The notes beneath the pieces were generated by a model. It worked only from the letters and a program-made list of their open reading frames with translations. It had not been told where the DNA came from and ran no database searches. A DNA stretch of 53,355 nucleotides, taken from contig CACMXO010000007.1 of NCBI GenBank assembly GCA_902617605.1, positions 1-53,355 of the forward strand. Direction: 5' to 3'. Of the stretch, positions 17,638 to 25,187 are shown one piece after another (the stretch's first letter is position 1; each line of letters starts with the position of its first letter). The position numbers were made by a program, and so were the translations under genes. Source of the stretch: an uncultured Prochlorococcus sp. (GTDB lineage Bacteria > Cyanobacteriota > Cyanobacteriia > PCC-6307 > Cyanobiaceae).

Positions 17638-18054
17638 ATGCTTCAGAGTAATAGATTAGCTATTTATGCTATCGGCAAAATAAAGAAACTTTGGATTAGA
17701 GATGGAATTAATCAATACAAAAAACGAATGCCTGAACTTGTCATTAATGAGTTAAAGACTTTTAATTTAAATAATCTTAAATCCAATAACAATATTATTA
17801 TTTGCCTAAGTGAAGAAGGGAAACAGTTTAATTCAGTTGATCTATGTTCCTTACTCTTGAATTTTAAAAATAAAAAAATTAATTTCTTAATCGGTGATAC
17901 TGATGGAGTTAGTTCAGATATAAAAGAAAAATCAGATCTTGTACTAAGCCTATCTCCTTTAACTTTTCCTCATGAATTAGCTAGATTAATCTTAATAGAG
18001 CAAATCTATAGAGCTATTTCTATATCTAACAACTCCCCTTATCATCGTTCTTAA
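17638..18054 (+). CDS. rlmH: 23S rRNA pseudouridine-1915 N3-methyltransferase
   Basis: RlmH is a small SPOUT methyltransferase acting on pseudouridine 1915 in helix 69 of the 70S ribosome. The 138 residues fit a slightly short family member: [11 protein letters not shown] near the N-terminus, the [12 protein letters not shown] segment, the SAM-knot region [36 protein letters not shown], and the diagnostic C-terminal PYHR. It follows the Asn-rich gene by 19 bp. Confidence 0.93.
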   Translation: MLQSNRLAIYAIGKIKKLWIRDGINQYKKRMPELVINELKTFNLNNLKSNNNIIICLSEEGKQFNSVDLCSLLLNFKNKKINFLIGDTDGVSSDIKEKSDLVLSLSPLTFPHELARLILIEQIYRAISISNNSPYHRS

Positions 18055-18110
18055 AAAAAATTATATTCAATCTAAAATTAATCTATAAAAGTTTAATAAC
18101 TAACTATTTT

Positions 18111-18141
18111 TTGATTTTTCCTATATAGTACATATATACTA
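18111..18141 (+). promoter_or_regulatory. SOS promoter with LexA-box-like operator upstream of umuD
   Basis: TTGATT (18111-18116) and TATACT (18135-18140) are spaced by 18 bp as -35 and -10 boxes. Across the -10 lies an inverted repeat, TAGTA (18126-18130), six bases, TACTA (18137-18141). The inner AGTACATATATACT (18127-18140) matches the cyanobacterial LexA consensus RGTAC-N3-DGTWCB with one mismatch. LexA bound there would block RNA polymerase. Placement directly before umuDC makes SOS control likely. Confidence 0.7.
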
Positions 18142-18152
18142 TTAATTTAACC

Positions 18153-18569
18153 TTGGATTCTTTTAATTCAACTACTAAAAAATTTAAAATCCCATTATTA
18201 ACTGATTCGGTATCAGCAGGATTTCCTTCTCCTGCAGATGACTATACAGAAGAAAATATTGATTTAAACGAGCATTTAATATCTAATCCGTTTAGCACTT
18301 TTTTTCTTAGAGTTAAAGGTGACTCAATGATAAATGCAGGAATTAAAGATAAAGATTTAATAATAGTAGACAAGAGCTTAACAGCCAGGCCAGGGAATAT
18401 CATCATTGCAATGATAGACGGAGAATTTACAATAAAAAGATTATCTATAAAAAATAATGAATTATATTTAAAAGCAGAAAATCATAATTATCCTGATTTA
18501 AGATTTAAAAACCATATTGATGTACAGATATGGGGAGTTGTTATCTATTCAATACATAGCTATTTATGA
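18153..18569 (+). CDS. umuD: UmuD-type SOS mutagenesis S24 peptidase
   Basis: UmuD cleaves itself on RecA filaments to UmuD', which joins UmuC to form DNA polymerase V. The AG bond at 22-23 in VSAGFPSP is the cleavage site, S58 in VKGDSM is the nucleophile, and K95 in EFTIKRL is the general base. The 138-residue length is normal. An in-frame TAG at 18126 and no ATG or GTG make TTG at 18153 the only usual start. With the predicted -10 at 18135-18140 the mRNA leader would be only about six bases. umuC overlaps by 4 bp. Confidence 0.93.
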   Translation: MDSFNSTTKKFKIPLLTDSVSAGFPSPADDYTEENIDLNEHLISNPFSTFFLRVKGDSMINAGIKDKDLIIVDKSLTARPGNIIIAMIDGEFTIKRLSIKNNELYLKAENHNYPDLRFKNHIDVQIWGVVIYSIHSYL

Positions 18570-19852
18570 GAATTTCAAGTATTGATGCAATAGCTCTTAT
18601 AGATGCTAATAATTTTTACGCGTCATGCGAACAAAATATTAATCCTCATTTGAGAAATAAACCAGTAGTAATTTTATCTAATAATGACGGATGTATCATT
18701 GCAAGAAGCCCTGAAGCGCGAGCTTTAAAAATTAAAATGGGAACTCCGTATTTTAAGGTCAAAGAAAGACTAAATAAATTAGATGTAGCAGTCTTAAGCT
18801 CAAACTACTCGCTTTATGGGGATATGAGCAGAAGACTAATGAATTTACTGAAAAATTACTGTGAACAGATAGAAATTTATTCAATTGACGAAGCATTCGT
18901 CTCGATTTCTAGACCTAATGATGAAAATCTATATCCTTGGGCAAGAAGTATAAGATCATTAATATATCAGAATCTAGGGATTACCATAACAGTAGGAATA
19001 GGAGAAAATAAAGTAAGAGCAAAAATTGCTAATAAACTAGCTAAAAATATTGATTATTCAGCTGGAATATTTGATTTAGCTAGAACCGAAAATGAGAATA
19101 ATTATTTGAAAAGAATTAGTATAGATAAGATATGGGGAGTCGGGAAACAAACCTCTAATTGGTTGCAAAGTAAAGGTATTAAAAATGCGAGAGAACTAAG
19201 AGATATGGAAGAAAATGAAATCATTAAGAAATTAGGCATCGTAGGGAAAAGACTGCAATTAGAACTGAAAGGCCATAGATGCCTGCCCATAGAAAAAAAC
19301 AAGAAGTCAAAAAAAGAAATTCAGGTGAGCAGGAGTTTCGGCACGCCTATCACAAAATTAGAAGACTTAACTCAAGCACTGGCAACTCACGCAATAAAAG
19401 CCTCTGAAAAAATGAGAAGTCAGAATTTGCAATCATCTGAAATTAGAGTATTTGCCAGAACCAGTAAATATTCAAGTCAAAATTATCAAAGAAGTGCTCA
19501 TAGAAAACTTACAAATGCAACAGATGATACAAATGAAATTTTAAAAATAGTAGTTGAATTATCTGAAGAAATTTATAATCCCGAATATAAATTCTCAAAA
19601 GCTGGTGTTTTAATGCAGGATTTAACTAATAGCGAATATTTACAGCAATCAGTTATCAATTACAAATCTCAGAAAGACTTAAAAAAATCAGCAAATCTTA
19701 TGAGAACTATTGATTTATTAAATAAAAGATTTAATAACAATGCAATTACATGGGCCATTACAAAAAATCCACAAAGTTGGAAGATGAATAAGAATTTCTT
19801 AAGTCGCTCATCTACAACTGATATAGAACAAATCCCAACTATAGTGAAGTAA
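18566..19852 (+). CDS. umuC: DNA polymerase V catalytic subunit UmuC
   Basis: UmuC is a Y-family translesion polymerase. Residues D13 in LIDANNFYASCEQ and D108-E109 in YSIDEAF are the catalytic metal ligands. The little-finger region and the C-terminal UmuC tail (MRTIDLLNKRF... with TWAITKNPQSWKM) are present, and the 428-residue length is complete. Its ATG overlaps the umuD stop (ATGA). A 155-aa HExxH gene follows after 10 bp. Confidence 0.95.
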   Translation: MRISSIDAIALIDANNFYASCEQNINPHLRNKPVVILSNNDGCIIARSPEARALKIKMGTPYFKVKERLNKLDVAVLSSNYSLYGDMSRRLMNLLKNYCEQIEIYSIDEAFVSISRPNDENLYPWARSIRSLIYQNLGITITVGIGENKVRAKIANKLAKNIDYSAGIFDLARTENENNYLKRISIDKIWGVGKQTSNWLQSKGIKNARELRDMEENEIIKKLGIVGKRLQLELKGHRCLPIEKNKKSKKEIQVSRSFGTPITKLEDLTQALATHAIKASEKMRSQNLQSSEIRVFARTSKYSSQNYQRSAHRKLTNATDDTNEILKIVVELSEEIYNPEYKFSKAGVLMQDLTNSEYLQQSVINYKSQKDLKKSANLMRTIDLLNKRFNNNAITWAITKNPQSWKMNKNFLSRSSTTDIEQIPTIVK

Positions 19853-19862
19853 ACAAAATAGA

Positions 19863-20330
19863 ATGGAATTTATATTATTTTTGAGCAAATTAGATAAAGA
19901 GATTCTTAACTTATTAATTAAAGCAAACTACATAGTTGAAGAAAATAAAATTGAATGCCTATTAAACAAAGAAATAAAAGGGCTACATAATTTTAAAGAA
20001 AATAAAATAATAATATGTACTGAAAACGCAAAAAGGAAAACAAATTATAGAAATAAGAATCAACAACCAAATAAAGATAACTTCAAAACAGAAAGGGCGA
20101 TAAGAAAAGCATTAAGACACGAAGCAACTCATGCGATACAAAAATGTAATGACAATAAAACAATAGGGGATATAAAAAAATTAGAAAGCAAATTGCATCA
20201 AAGTAAAAGAAAAGCATTAGAGTTCTCTAGTTCAAATTTTTCTGGGACTTATGCGAAAGAATTAGAAGCTTATGTTCTTGAAGACAAACCCAAAAAAGTT
20301 AAAAACTTGATTGTAAAATACTGCCTATAA
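19863..20330 (+). CDS. Small HExxH putative zinc metallopeptidase downstream of umuDC
   Basis: The 155-residue soluble protein has a clear HEATH motif at 86-90 inside RHEATHAIQKCN, the two-histidine zinc site of gluzincin/metzincin-like peptidases. A later acidic pair E133/E135 in KELEAY could supply the third ligand. The IICTEN segment before it and Cys95 after it recall the ATP23 (M76) layout, a resemblance I could not test. No signal peptide is seen, so it should act in the cytoplasm. It follows umuC by 10 bp on the same strand and so probably shares its SOS control. Its function is unknown. Confidence 0.75.
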   Translation: MEFILFLSKLDKEILNLLIKANYIVEENKIECLLNKEIKGLHNFKENKIIICTENAKRKTNYRNKNQQPNKDNFKTERAIRKALRHEATHAIQKCNDNKTIGDIKKLESKLHQSKRKALEFSSSNFSGTYAKELEAYVLEDKPKKVKNLIVKYCL

Positions 20331-20346
20331 ATTAAAAATTTTTATA

Positions 20347-22380
20347 TTAACTAGCGATGAAGTTGCCACAACGTTGTTTATCTAAGAAATTAATATGTTT
20401 CCTTTCTAAGTAATATAGTTCCTGAAATTTGATCGCATCTGAGTTTAAATCCTTAAAAAGATCATCTATCTCTTTATTTGTATTTGAAGAACCTGAAGAA
20501 GGATTATCTATTAAAATAGATATACAATTTTCTAAAGTTTTTAATCTTTGAGATCCCCAGGATTCGATTAAGTGTCTACATCTTTTAAGAGAATTATATT
20601 TCTCAAGGAGTGATAATGTTCCTAGTAAATTGTCTTTAGGATTACTCAGCAATGTTAAAAATAACTCATTTGGATTAATAAAAATATTAATTTTATTTGA
20701 TGATTCAAGATTATTGAGAGCTAAGTAATCAGGCAGAAGTGAAATTAAGTTAATAGAAGAAAAATCTTTTTGAAGATTTTGACTATTTGATTGTTTTAAA
20801 TCATTTAAGTAGTTTAAACCTAAATTATCTTGTTCAATTTTTGAAATAGCATCCCATAAACTTTGAATATAACTAGTATTAAAACCATTAATTTCTCTTT
20901 TGAGAAATTCATCACGAATAGATAGCCTAAGATCTGGACAATGTAAATAATAAAAAATTATTTCCGATTCATTTTTCTCCCGTCGGGAAATTTCATTAGG
21001 TTTTTCAAACTTTTTTGATCTACCATGCCAACGAAATCCCTTTACTTGATTTCTTAAATCTTGTTCAAACTGTATTGCTAACCTAGCTTGTCCCTTACTT
21101 AATTTTTCGGAAACTTTTTGTAGATAATGAGTTCTGGTTGATGATTGAGGTAATTTACTCAACAATTTTACCAATGACGAAATAACACTCTGGAAAATTT
21201 CAGATTTAGTTAAATCTTTATCTTTAAAGATCTGATCAATCTCCCAATCAATCCAAAAGGATGAATTATCAATTAAATTAAAATAATCTTCAGGAGTATG
21301 ACTATTTAAATATTCATCAGGATCTTTAAAATCACTTAGTTGGAGTATCTTAAGATTAATTTGATCATGAATGGATAGACTCTCTACTTCTTTAATTACT
21401 CTTTTTGTAGCTAAAATACCTGCATTATCAGAATCAAAATTCAAAATTATATTTTTATTATCTGTACATCTACATAGTTGAGAAATTTGATACTTATTTA
21501 ATGCGGTGCCGAGAGAAGCCACAGAATTAGTAATACCCTTTGAATGAAGAGAAATAACATCAAAGTAGCCTTCTACAATAATAGCTTTATCTCTTTTCCT
21601 AATATTGCTAGAAGCTTTTTCGAATGCAAACAACATTTTGCCCTTTTCAAATATCTCTGATTCAGGAGAATTAAGGTATTTAGGTTCCTGACCATCAAGA
21701 GATCTTCCTCCAAAAGCAACTACTCTTCCCTGCATATCATGTATTGGAACAATTAATCTATTTCTAAAACGATCATAAATTTTGTCAGAATTATCTTTAG
21801 ATATTGCAAGGCCTGAAGCTAATATTAAATTAGTAGGAAATTTTTCTACCTTGGATAGATAGTTAAATAAATCATTCCATGAATTTGGGGCAAAACCTAA
21901 TTCAAAGTTATCAATAATCTTATTACTCAAGTTTCTCTTTGATGTTAAATATTTCATTGCTTCAACACCAAGAGAATTATTTAATTGAGACTTAAACCAA
22001 TTTTTAGTGACTCTTAATATTTTATAAAGCTCTTCCTTTCTAGATAATTGTTTTTTATAGGCTTCTACTTGGGGACCCTCGAGATTTTCAACATTAATAT
22101 TATTTTTTTTAGCGAGAGAAAGGACAACATCTGAAAAATTTGCACGAGTAAATTCCATTAAAAATTTAATAGAGTTACCACCAGCACCACAAGAAAAGCA
22201 ATAATAGAATTGTTTACTAGGTGATACTGTCATAGATGGCTTAGTATCATCATGAAAAGGGCAAATCCCAACAAATTCCTTGCCTTTTTTCTTAAGAACA
22301 ATATGTTCAGATATAACGTCAACAATATCTGCTTTTTCCTTAACCTCTTGAATAGTTCTTGGGTGTATAGAATGAACCAT
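20347..22380 (-). CDS. dnaG: DNA primase
   Basis: DnaG lays RNA primers at the replication fork. The N-terminal CHC2 zinc-binding site uses C40, H43, C61 and C64. The catalytic TOPRIM domain follows, with VEGYFDVISL and NFDSDNAG, preceded by the RNAP-basic region (FAPNSWNDL... RFRNRLIVPI). The C-terminal helicase-interacting portion is divergent, as usual. The 677-residue length is complete. The gene is convergent with the HExxH gene, 16 bp apart, and divergent from the DMT transporter. Confidence 0.97.
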   Translation of the reverse strand: MVHSIHPRTIQEVKEKADIVDVISEHIVLKKKGKEFVGICPFHDDTKPSMTVSPSKQFYYCFSCGAGGNSIKFLMEFTRANFSDVVLSLAKKNNINVENLEGPQVEAYKKQLSRKEELYKILRVTKNWFKSQLNNSLGVEAMKYLTSKRNLSNKIIDNFELGFAPNSWNDLFNYLSKVEKFPTNLILASGLAISKDNSDKIYDRFRNRLIVPIHDMQGRVVAFGGRSLDGQEPKYLNSPESEIFEKGKMLFAFEKASSNIRKRDKAIIVEGYFDVISLHSKGITNSVASLGTALNKYQISQLCRCTDNKNIILNFDSDNAGILATKRVIKEVESLSIHDQINLKILQLSDFKDPDEYLNSHTPEDYFNLIDNSSFWIDWEIDQIFKDKDLTKSEIFQSVISSLVKLLSKLPQSSTRTHYLQKVSEKLSKGQARLAIQFEQDLRNQVKGFRWHGRSKKFEKPNEISRREKNESEIIFYYLHCPDLRLSIRDEFLKREINGFNTSYIQSLWDAISKIEQDNLGLNYLNDLKQSNSQNLQKDFSSINLISLLPDYLALNNLESSNKINIFINPNELFLTLLSNPKDNLLGTLSLLEKYNSLKRCRHLIESWGSQRLKTLENCISILIDNPSSGSSNTNKEIDDLFKDLNSDAIKFQELYYLERKHINFLDKQRCGNFIAS

Positions 22381-22475
22381 TGAGATTATTATCGAAAAAT
22401 AAATAATGATTTATTTGTTATAGGTCAAAATCAAATAAGAATCTACTTAATTTCACAATAAAATTATTTTTTTAA

Positions 22476-23366
22476 ATGATAAATATCGAAGAATTAGAAA
22501 AAAGACTTAATTCATTAAAAAAGTATAATTTGGTATTTGCCTCATTCTTCTTCAGTTTGATGACTTTGTGCGTAAAAAATATTGATAAAAGGATACCTAT
22601 TTATGAATTAGTTTTATTCAGATCATTGTTAAGTTTAATAATTACATTATTAATAATTAATATAAAAAATATAAATCCTTGGGGCAAAAATAGACCATTA
22701 CTTATCTTAAGAGGTTGTTTAGGTACTCTAGCTTTAGTTTGTATTTTTTATGCTATAAGAAATATGCCTCTTAGTATATCTACTGTCATTCAGTACACAT
22801 ATCCTATTTTTATATCTATATTTGCTGGCATTTTTATAAACGAGAAAATAACACGTAATATAATTTTTGCTTTAATTATTGCCTGGATTGGAATATTAGT
22901 AATATTAAATCCAAGCCAATTATCAAACATAAACGTTGAAATTGAAATTATTTCGATTTTGATAGCATTTCTTGGAGCAATATGCACAGCATTAGCTTAC
23001 GTTACAGTTAAGAAACTTTCATTTAGTGAAGATATTTATGTAATTATTCAATATTTTCCACTTGTTTCTTTTATGACTCTATTACCAATTGTATTAATCA
23101 ATTGGGTCACCCCAAATTGGAGTGAATTAGTTTGGATATTAGGAATTGGCTTATTTACTCAATTAGGTCAGACTTTCTTAACTGTAGGATTAAAAAATTT
23201 ACCTGCTTCTGAAGCATCAATAATTAATTATTTACAAGTTTTATTTGGCTCAATTTGGGGGATATTGTTTTTTAGTGAAATAATCAACATAAATTTTTTA
23301 TTAGGCGCCTCACTAGTTTTATTAGGAACTATTATATCTACTACCAAAATAATCAAAAGGACATAG
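22476..23366 (+). CDS. EamA/DMT-family membrane transporter
   Basis: The 296-residue protein has about ten hydrophobic helices in two repeats, with the EamA hallmarks RGCLGTLALVCIFYAIRNMPLS in the first half and GLKNLPASEASIINYLQ plus LGASLVLLGTIIS in the second. Drug/metabolite transporters of this type export or import small metabolites; the substrate cannot be inferred. The first about 15 residues are charged and precede helix 1. It is followed at 18 bp by a secreted small protein. Confidence 0.88.
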   Translation: MINIEELEKRLNSLKKYNLVFASFFFSLMTLCVKNIDKRIPIYELVLFRSLLSLIITLLIINIKNINPWGKNRPLLILRGCLGTLALVCIFYAIRNMPLSISTVIQYTYPIFISIFAGIFINEKITRNIIFALIIAWIGILVILNPSQLSNINVEIEIISILIAFLGAICTALAYVTVKKLSFSEDIYVIIQYFPLVSFMTLLPIVLINWVTPNWSELVWILGIGLFTQLGQTFLTVGLKNLPASEASIINYLQVLFGSIWGILFFSEIININFLLGASLVLLGTIISTTKIIKRT

Positions 23367-23384
23367 AATATTATTAGATTGAAA

Positions 23385-23747
23385 ATGATGATGAAATTTC
23401 ACTATTTAGCTTTATTATTTTGTTTTTCTCCTATTGCTCAAGTTAATGCAACAACCCCAAAATCAGTAACTTGTACAAGAACTGAATATAGAGAAGAGTA
23501 CATTCCTGGAACAAAATCAAACCCAGGTTACGTAAAAAGTTATGAGGTAGACGTTGTAATACCTTGTGGAGGTCAAAGCAAAGCTGAAAAAATAGATGAT
23601 AATGACTGCAGTGAAGGTTCTGTTATAGGGGGTCTTCTTGGTGCTGGAATTGCATTATCCTCATCTAGAGGGAAAGACAGGTTTTGGGCTGTACCAGCTG
23701 GCGGTACTGCAGGAGCGCTAATTGGATGTCAGGTGGATGGTGGTTAA
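23385..23747 (+). CDS. Small secreted glycine-zipper-like protein
   Basis: The 120-residue product starts at one of three tandem ATGs (23385, 23388, 23391); a TTG at 23379 is also in frame. A Sec signal peptide (LALLFCFSPIAQVNA) is followed by a mature domain with four cysteines (in VTCTRTEY, VIPCGGQ, NDCSEGS and IGCQVDGG). A glycine-rich GGLLGAGIALSS...AVPAGGTAGALIG pair resembles a glycine zipper. It probably resides in the periplasm or envelope; function unknown. Its stop directly abuts the ruvA TTG start. Confidence 0.75.
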   Translation: MMMKFHYLALLFCFSPIAQVNATTPKSVTCTRTEYREEYIPGTKSNPGYVKSYEVDVVIPCGGQSKAEKIDDNDCSEGSVIGGLLGAGIALSSSRGKDRFWAVPAGGTAGALIGCQVDGG

Positions 23748-24425
23748 TTGATTAGTTGGATAAATGGAGATTTAGTTGATTTATGGCAAACTAATCAAAA
23801 ATTTTTTGTTTTAATAAATTGTCAAGGATTAGGATACGAAATACAAATACTAGAATCCTTTTTTCTTAAATTAAAAACAAATCAGATATCTACTAAAAAC
23901 ATTACTCTTTGGATAAAGCATATAAAAAAAGAAGATTCAGATTTATTATTTGGATTTACATCAAAGGATCAAAAGAATTTCTTTATTGAAATTTTAAGTA
24001 TTCGAGGTGTTGGATCTCAAATTGGTATTGGGATATTAAACAAATTTTCTATTAGTGAAGTTATAAATGCAATAAAAACACAAGACAAAAAATTAATATG
24101 TTCTGTACCTGGTATAGGACAAAAAATGTGTGAGCGGTTAATTTTAGAATTAAAAATTAAATTTAAAAGTGAAATACAATTTTCAGAAGAAAAAAGCAAA
24201 GACGAATTTGAGATTAAGGATCCTGAGATAAATAAAATGATAGAAGACCTCCAGTTAACCCTTCAATCATTAAGTTACAAAAACAAAGAAATAAACACTA
24301 TCTTGCCAATTATTATTAAAGAAATAGATCTCCTAAGTAAAAAAGAAAATAATTTATCATATGAAAATCTATTGAAATTAGCTATGCATTATCTAGATAA
24401 GGACAGTAGTAATTTAGCTATATGA
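23748..24425 (+). CDS. ruvA: Holliday junction DNA helicase subunit RuvA
   Basis: RuvA tetramers bind Holliday junctions and load the RuvB motor. The 225-residue protein has the N-terminal OB fold (MISWINGDLVDLW) and the two helix-hairpin-helix motifs in domain II, ILSIRGVGSQIGIGIL and ICSVPGIGQKMCERLILELK. The C-terminal RuvB-binding helical domain is more divergent. The start is a TTG immediately after the previous stop, with no spacer, which suggests coupled translation. It is a second DNA-repair gene in the window besides umuDC, without an obvious LexA box of its own. Confidence 0.93.
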   Translation: MISWINGDLVDLWQTNQKFFVLINCQGLGYEIQILESFFLKLKTNQISTKNITLWIKHIKKEDSDLLFGFTSKDQKNFFIEILSIRGVGSQIGIGILNKFSISEVINAIKTQDKKLICSVPGIGQKMCERLILELKIKFKSEIQFSEEKSKDEFEIKDPEINKMIEDLQLTLQSLSYKNKEINTILPIIIKEIDLLSKKENNLSYENLLKLAMHYLDKDSSNLAI

Positions 24426-24457
24426 CGTAGTATCATAGATTAAAAGAAAAAAATTTT

Positions 24458-24727
24458 ATGTCATTAGATACAGCTGAAAAACAGAAGCTTATTGAAAATC
24501 ATCAAGTACATCCAACTGATACTGGTTCAGTTGAAGTACAAGTTGCAATGCTTTCTAAAAGAATATCGAAATTAAGTGACCATCTCCAAGGAAACATTCA
24601 TGATTTCGCTTCAAGGCAAGGATTATTAAAAATGATTGGTAAAAGGAAAAGATTACTATCTTACTTAAAAGACAAAAACGTTCAGAAATATCAAGAACTA
24701 GTAAAGAAAATTGGAATCAGAGGATGA
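24458..24727 (+). CDS. rpsO: 30S ribosomal protein S15
   Basis: The 89-residue protein is a complete S15: the [19 protein letters not shown] segment, the [23 protein letters not shown] segment contacting 16S rRNA helices 20-22, and the C-terminal [12 protein letters not shown]15 nucleates assembly of the 30S platform. The 32-bp gap after ruvA shows no clear terminator. Confidence 0.98.
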   Translation: MSLDTAEKQKLIENHQVHPTDTGSVEVQVAMLSKRISKLSDHLQGNIHDFASRQGLLKMIGKRKRLLSYLKDKNVQKYQELVKKIGIRG

Positions 24728-24736
24728 TCTCAATTA

Positions 24737-25186
24737 ATGAAAAAAAAGCAATCTAAAAAAAAGATACAAAATAAAAAGAAAAAAAACTATTCTGAGACAA
24801 CAGCTTTCTCTAATCTAGAAAAAAAATCTATTCCTGTAACCAAGCCAAAACGATCAACAAGTGGCATACCTAAATATGTAGCGGATAGAATGGCAAAAAG
24901 AATATTTTTTACAGCTGGAATACCGACATTATTAGGAATGTCTGTTTTTGTTGTTAGCTACATTATCGTTACAAGAAATATTGCTGAAATACCTCCTTCC
25001 TCAACCATTGCAATTTCAGCATTGTTTTTCTTGTTAGGTCTAGCAGGATTAAGTTTTGGAATATTATCAGCTAGTTGGGATAAAGAGCCTGGATCTTTTT
25101 TTGGTATTGAAAATATCCCAATGAACATACAACGTGCAAAAGCTGCCTTCAAACCTGCAACTCAAAATTTTGAGGATAAAAGTTAA
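24737..25186 (+). CDS. PAM68-family photosystem II assembly protein
   Basis: The 149-residue protein has a highly basic N-terminus (Lys-rich first 20 residues), then the conserved KRSTSGIPKYVADRMAKR stretch and two transmembrane helices (about 58-80 and 90-113), followed by SASWDKEPGSFFGIEN. This is the PAM68 family (DUF3464), which helps insert chlorophyll into CP47 during PSII biogenesis in plants and cyanobacteria. Start is ATG at 24737, 9 bp after rpsO. It ends one base before the convergent dnaE stop. Confidence 0.9.
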   Translation: MKKKQSKKKIQNKKKKNYSETTAFSNLEKKSIPVTKPKRSTSGIPKYVADRMAKRIFFTAGIPTLLGMSVFVVSYIIVTRNIAEIPPSSTIAISALFFLLGLAGLSFGILSASWDKEPGSFFGIENIPMNIQRAKAAFKPATQNFEDKS

Positions 25187-25187
25187 T

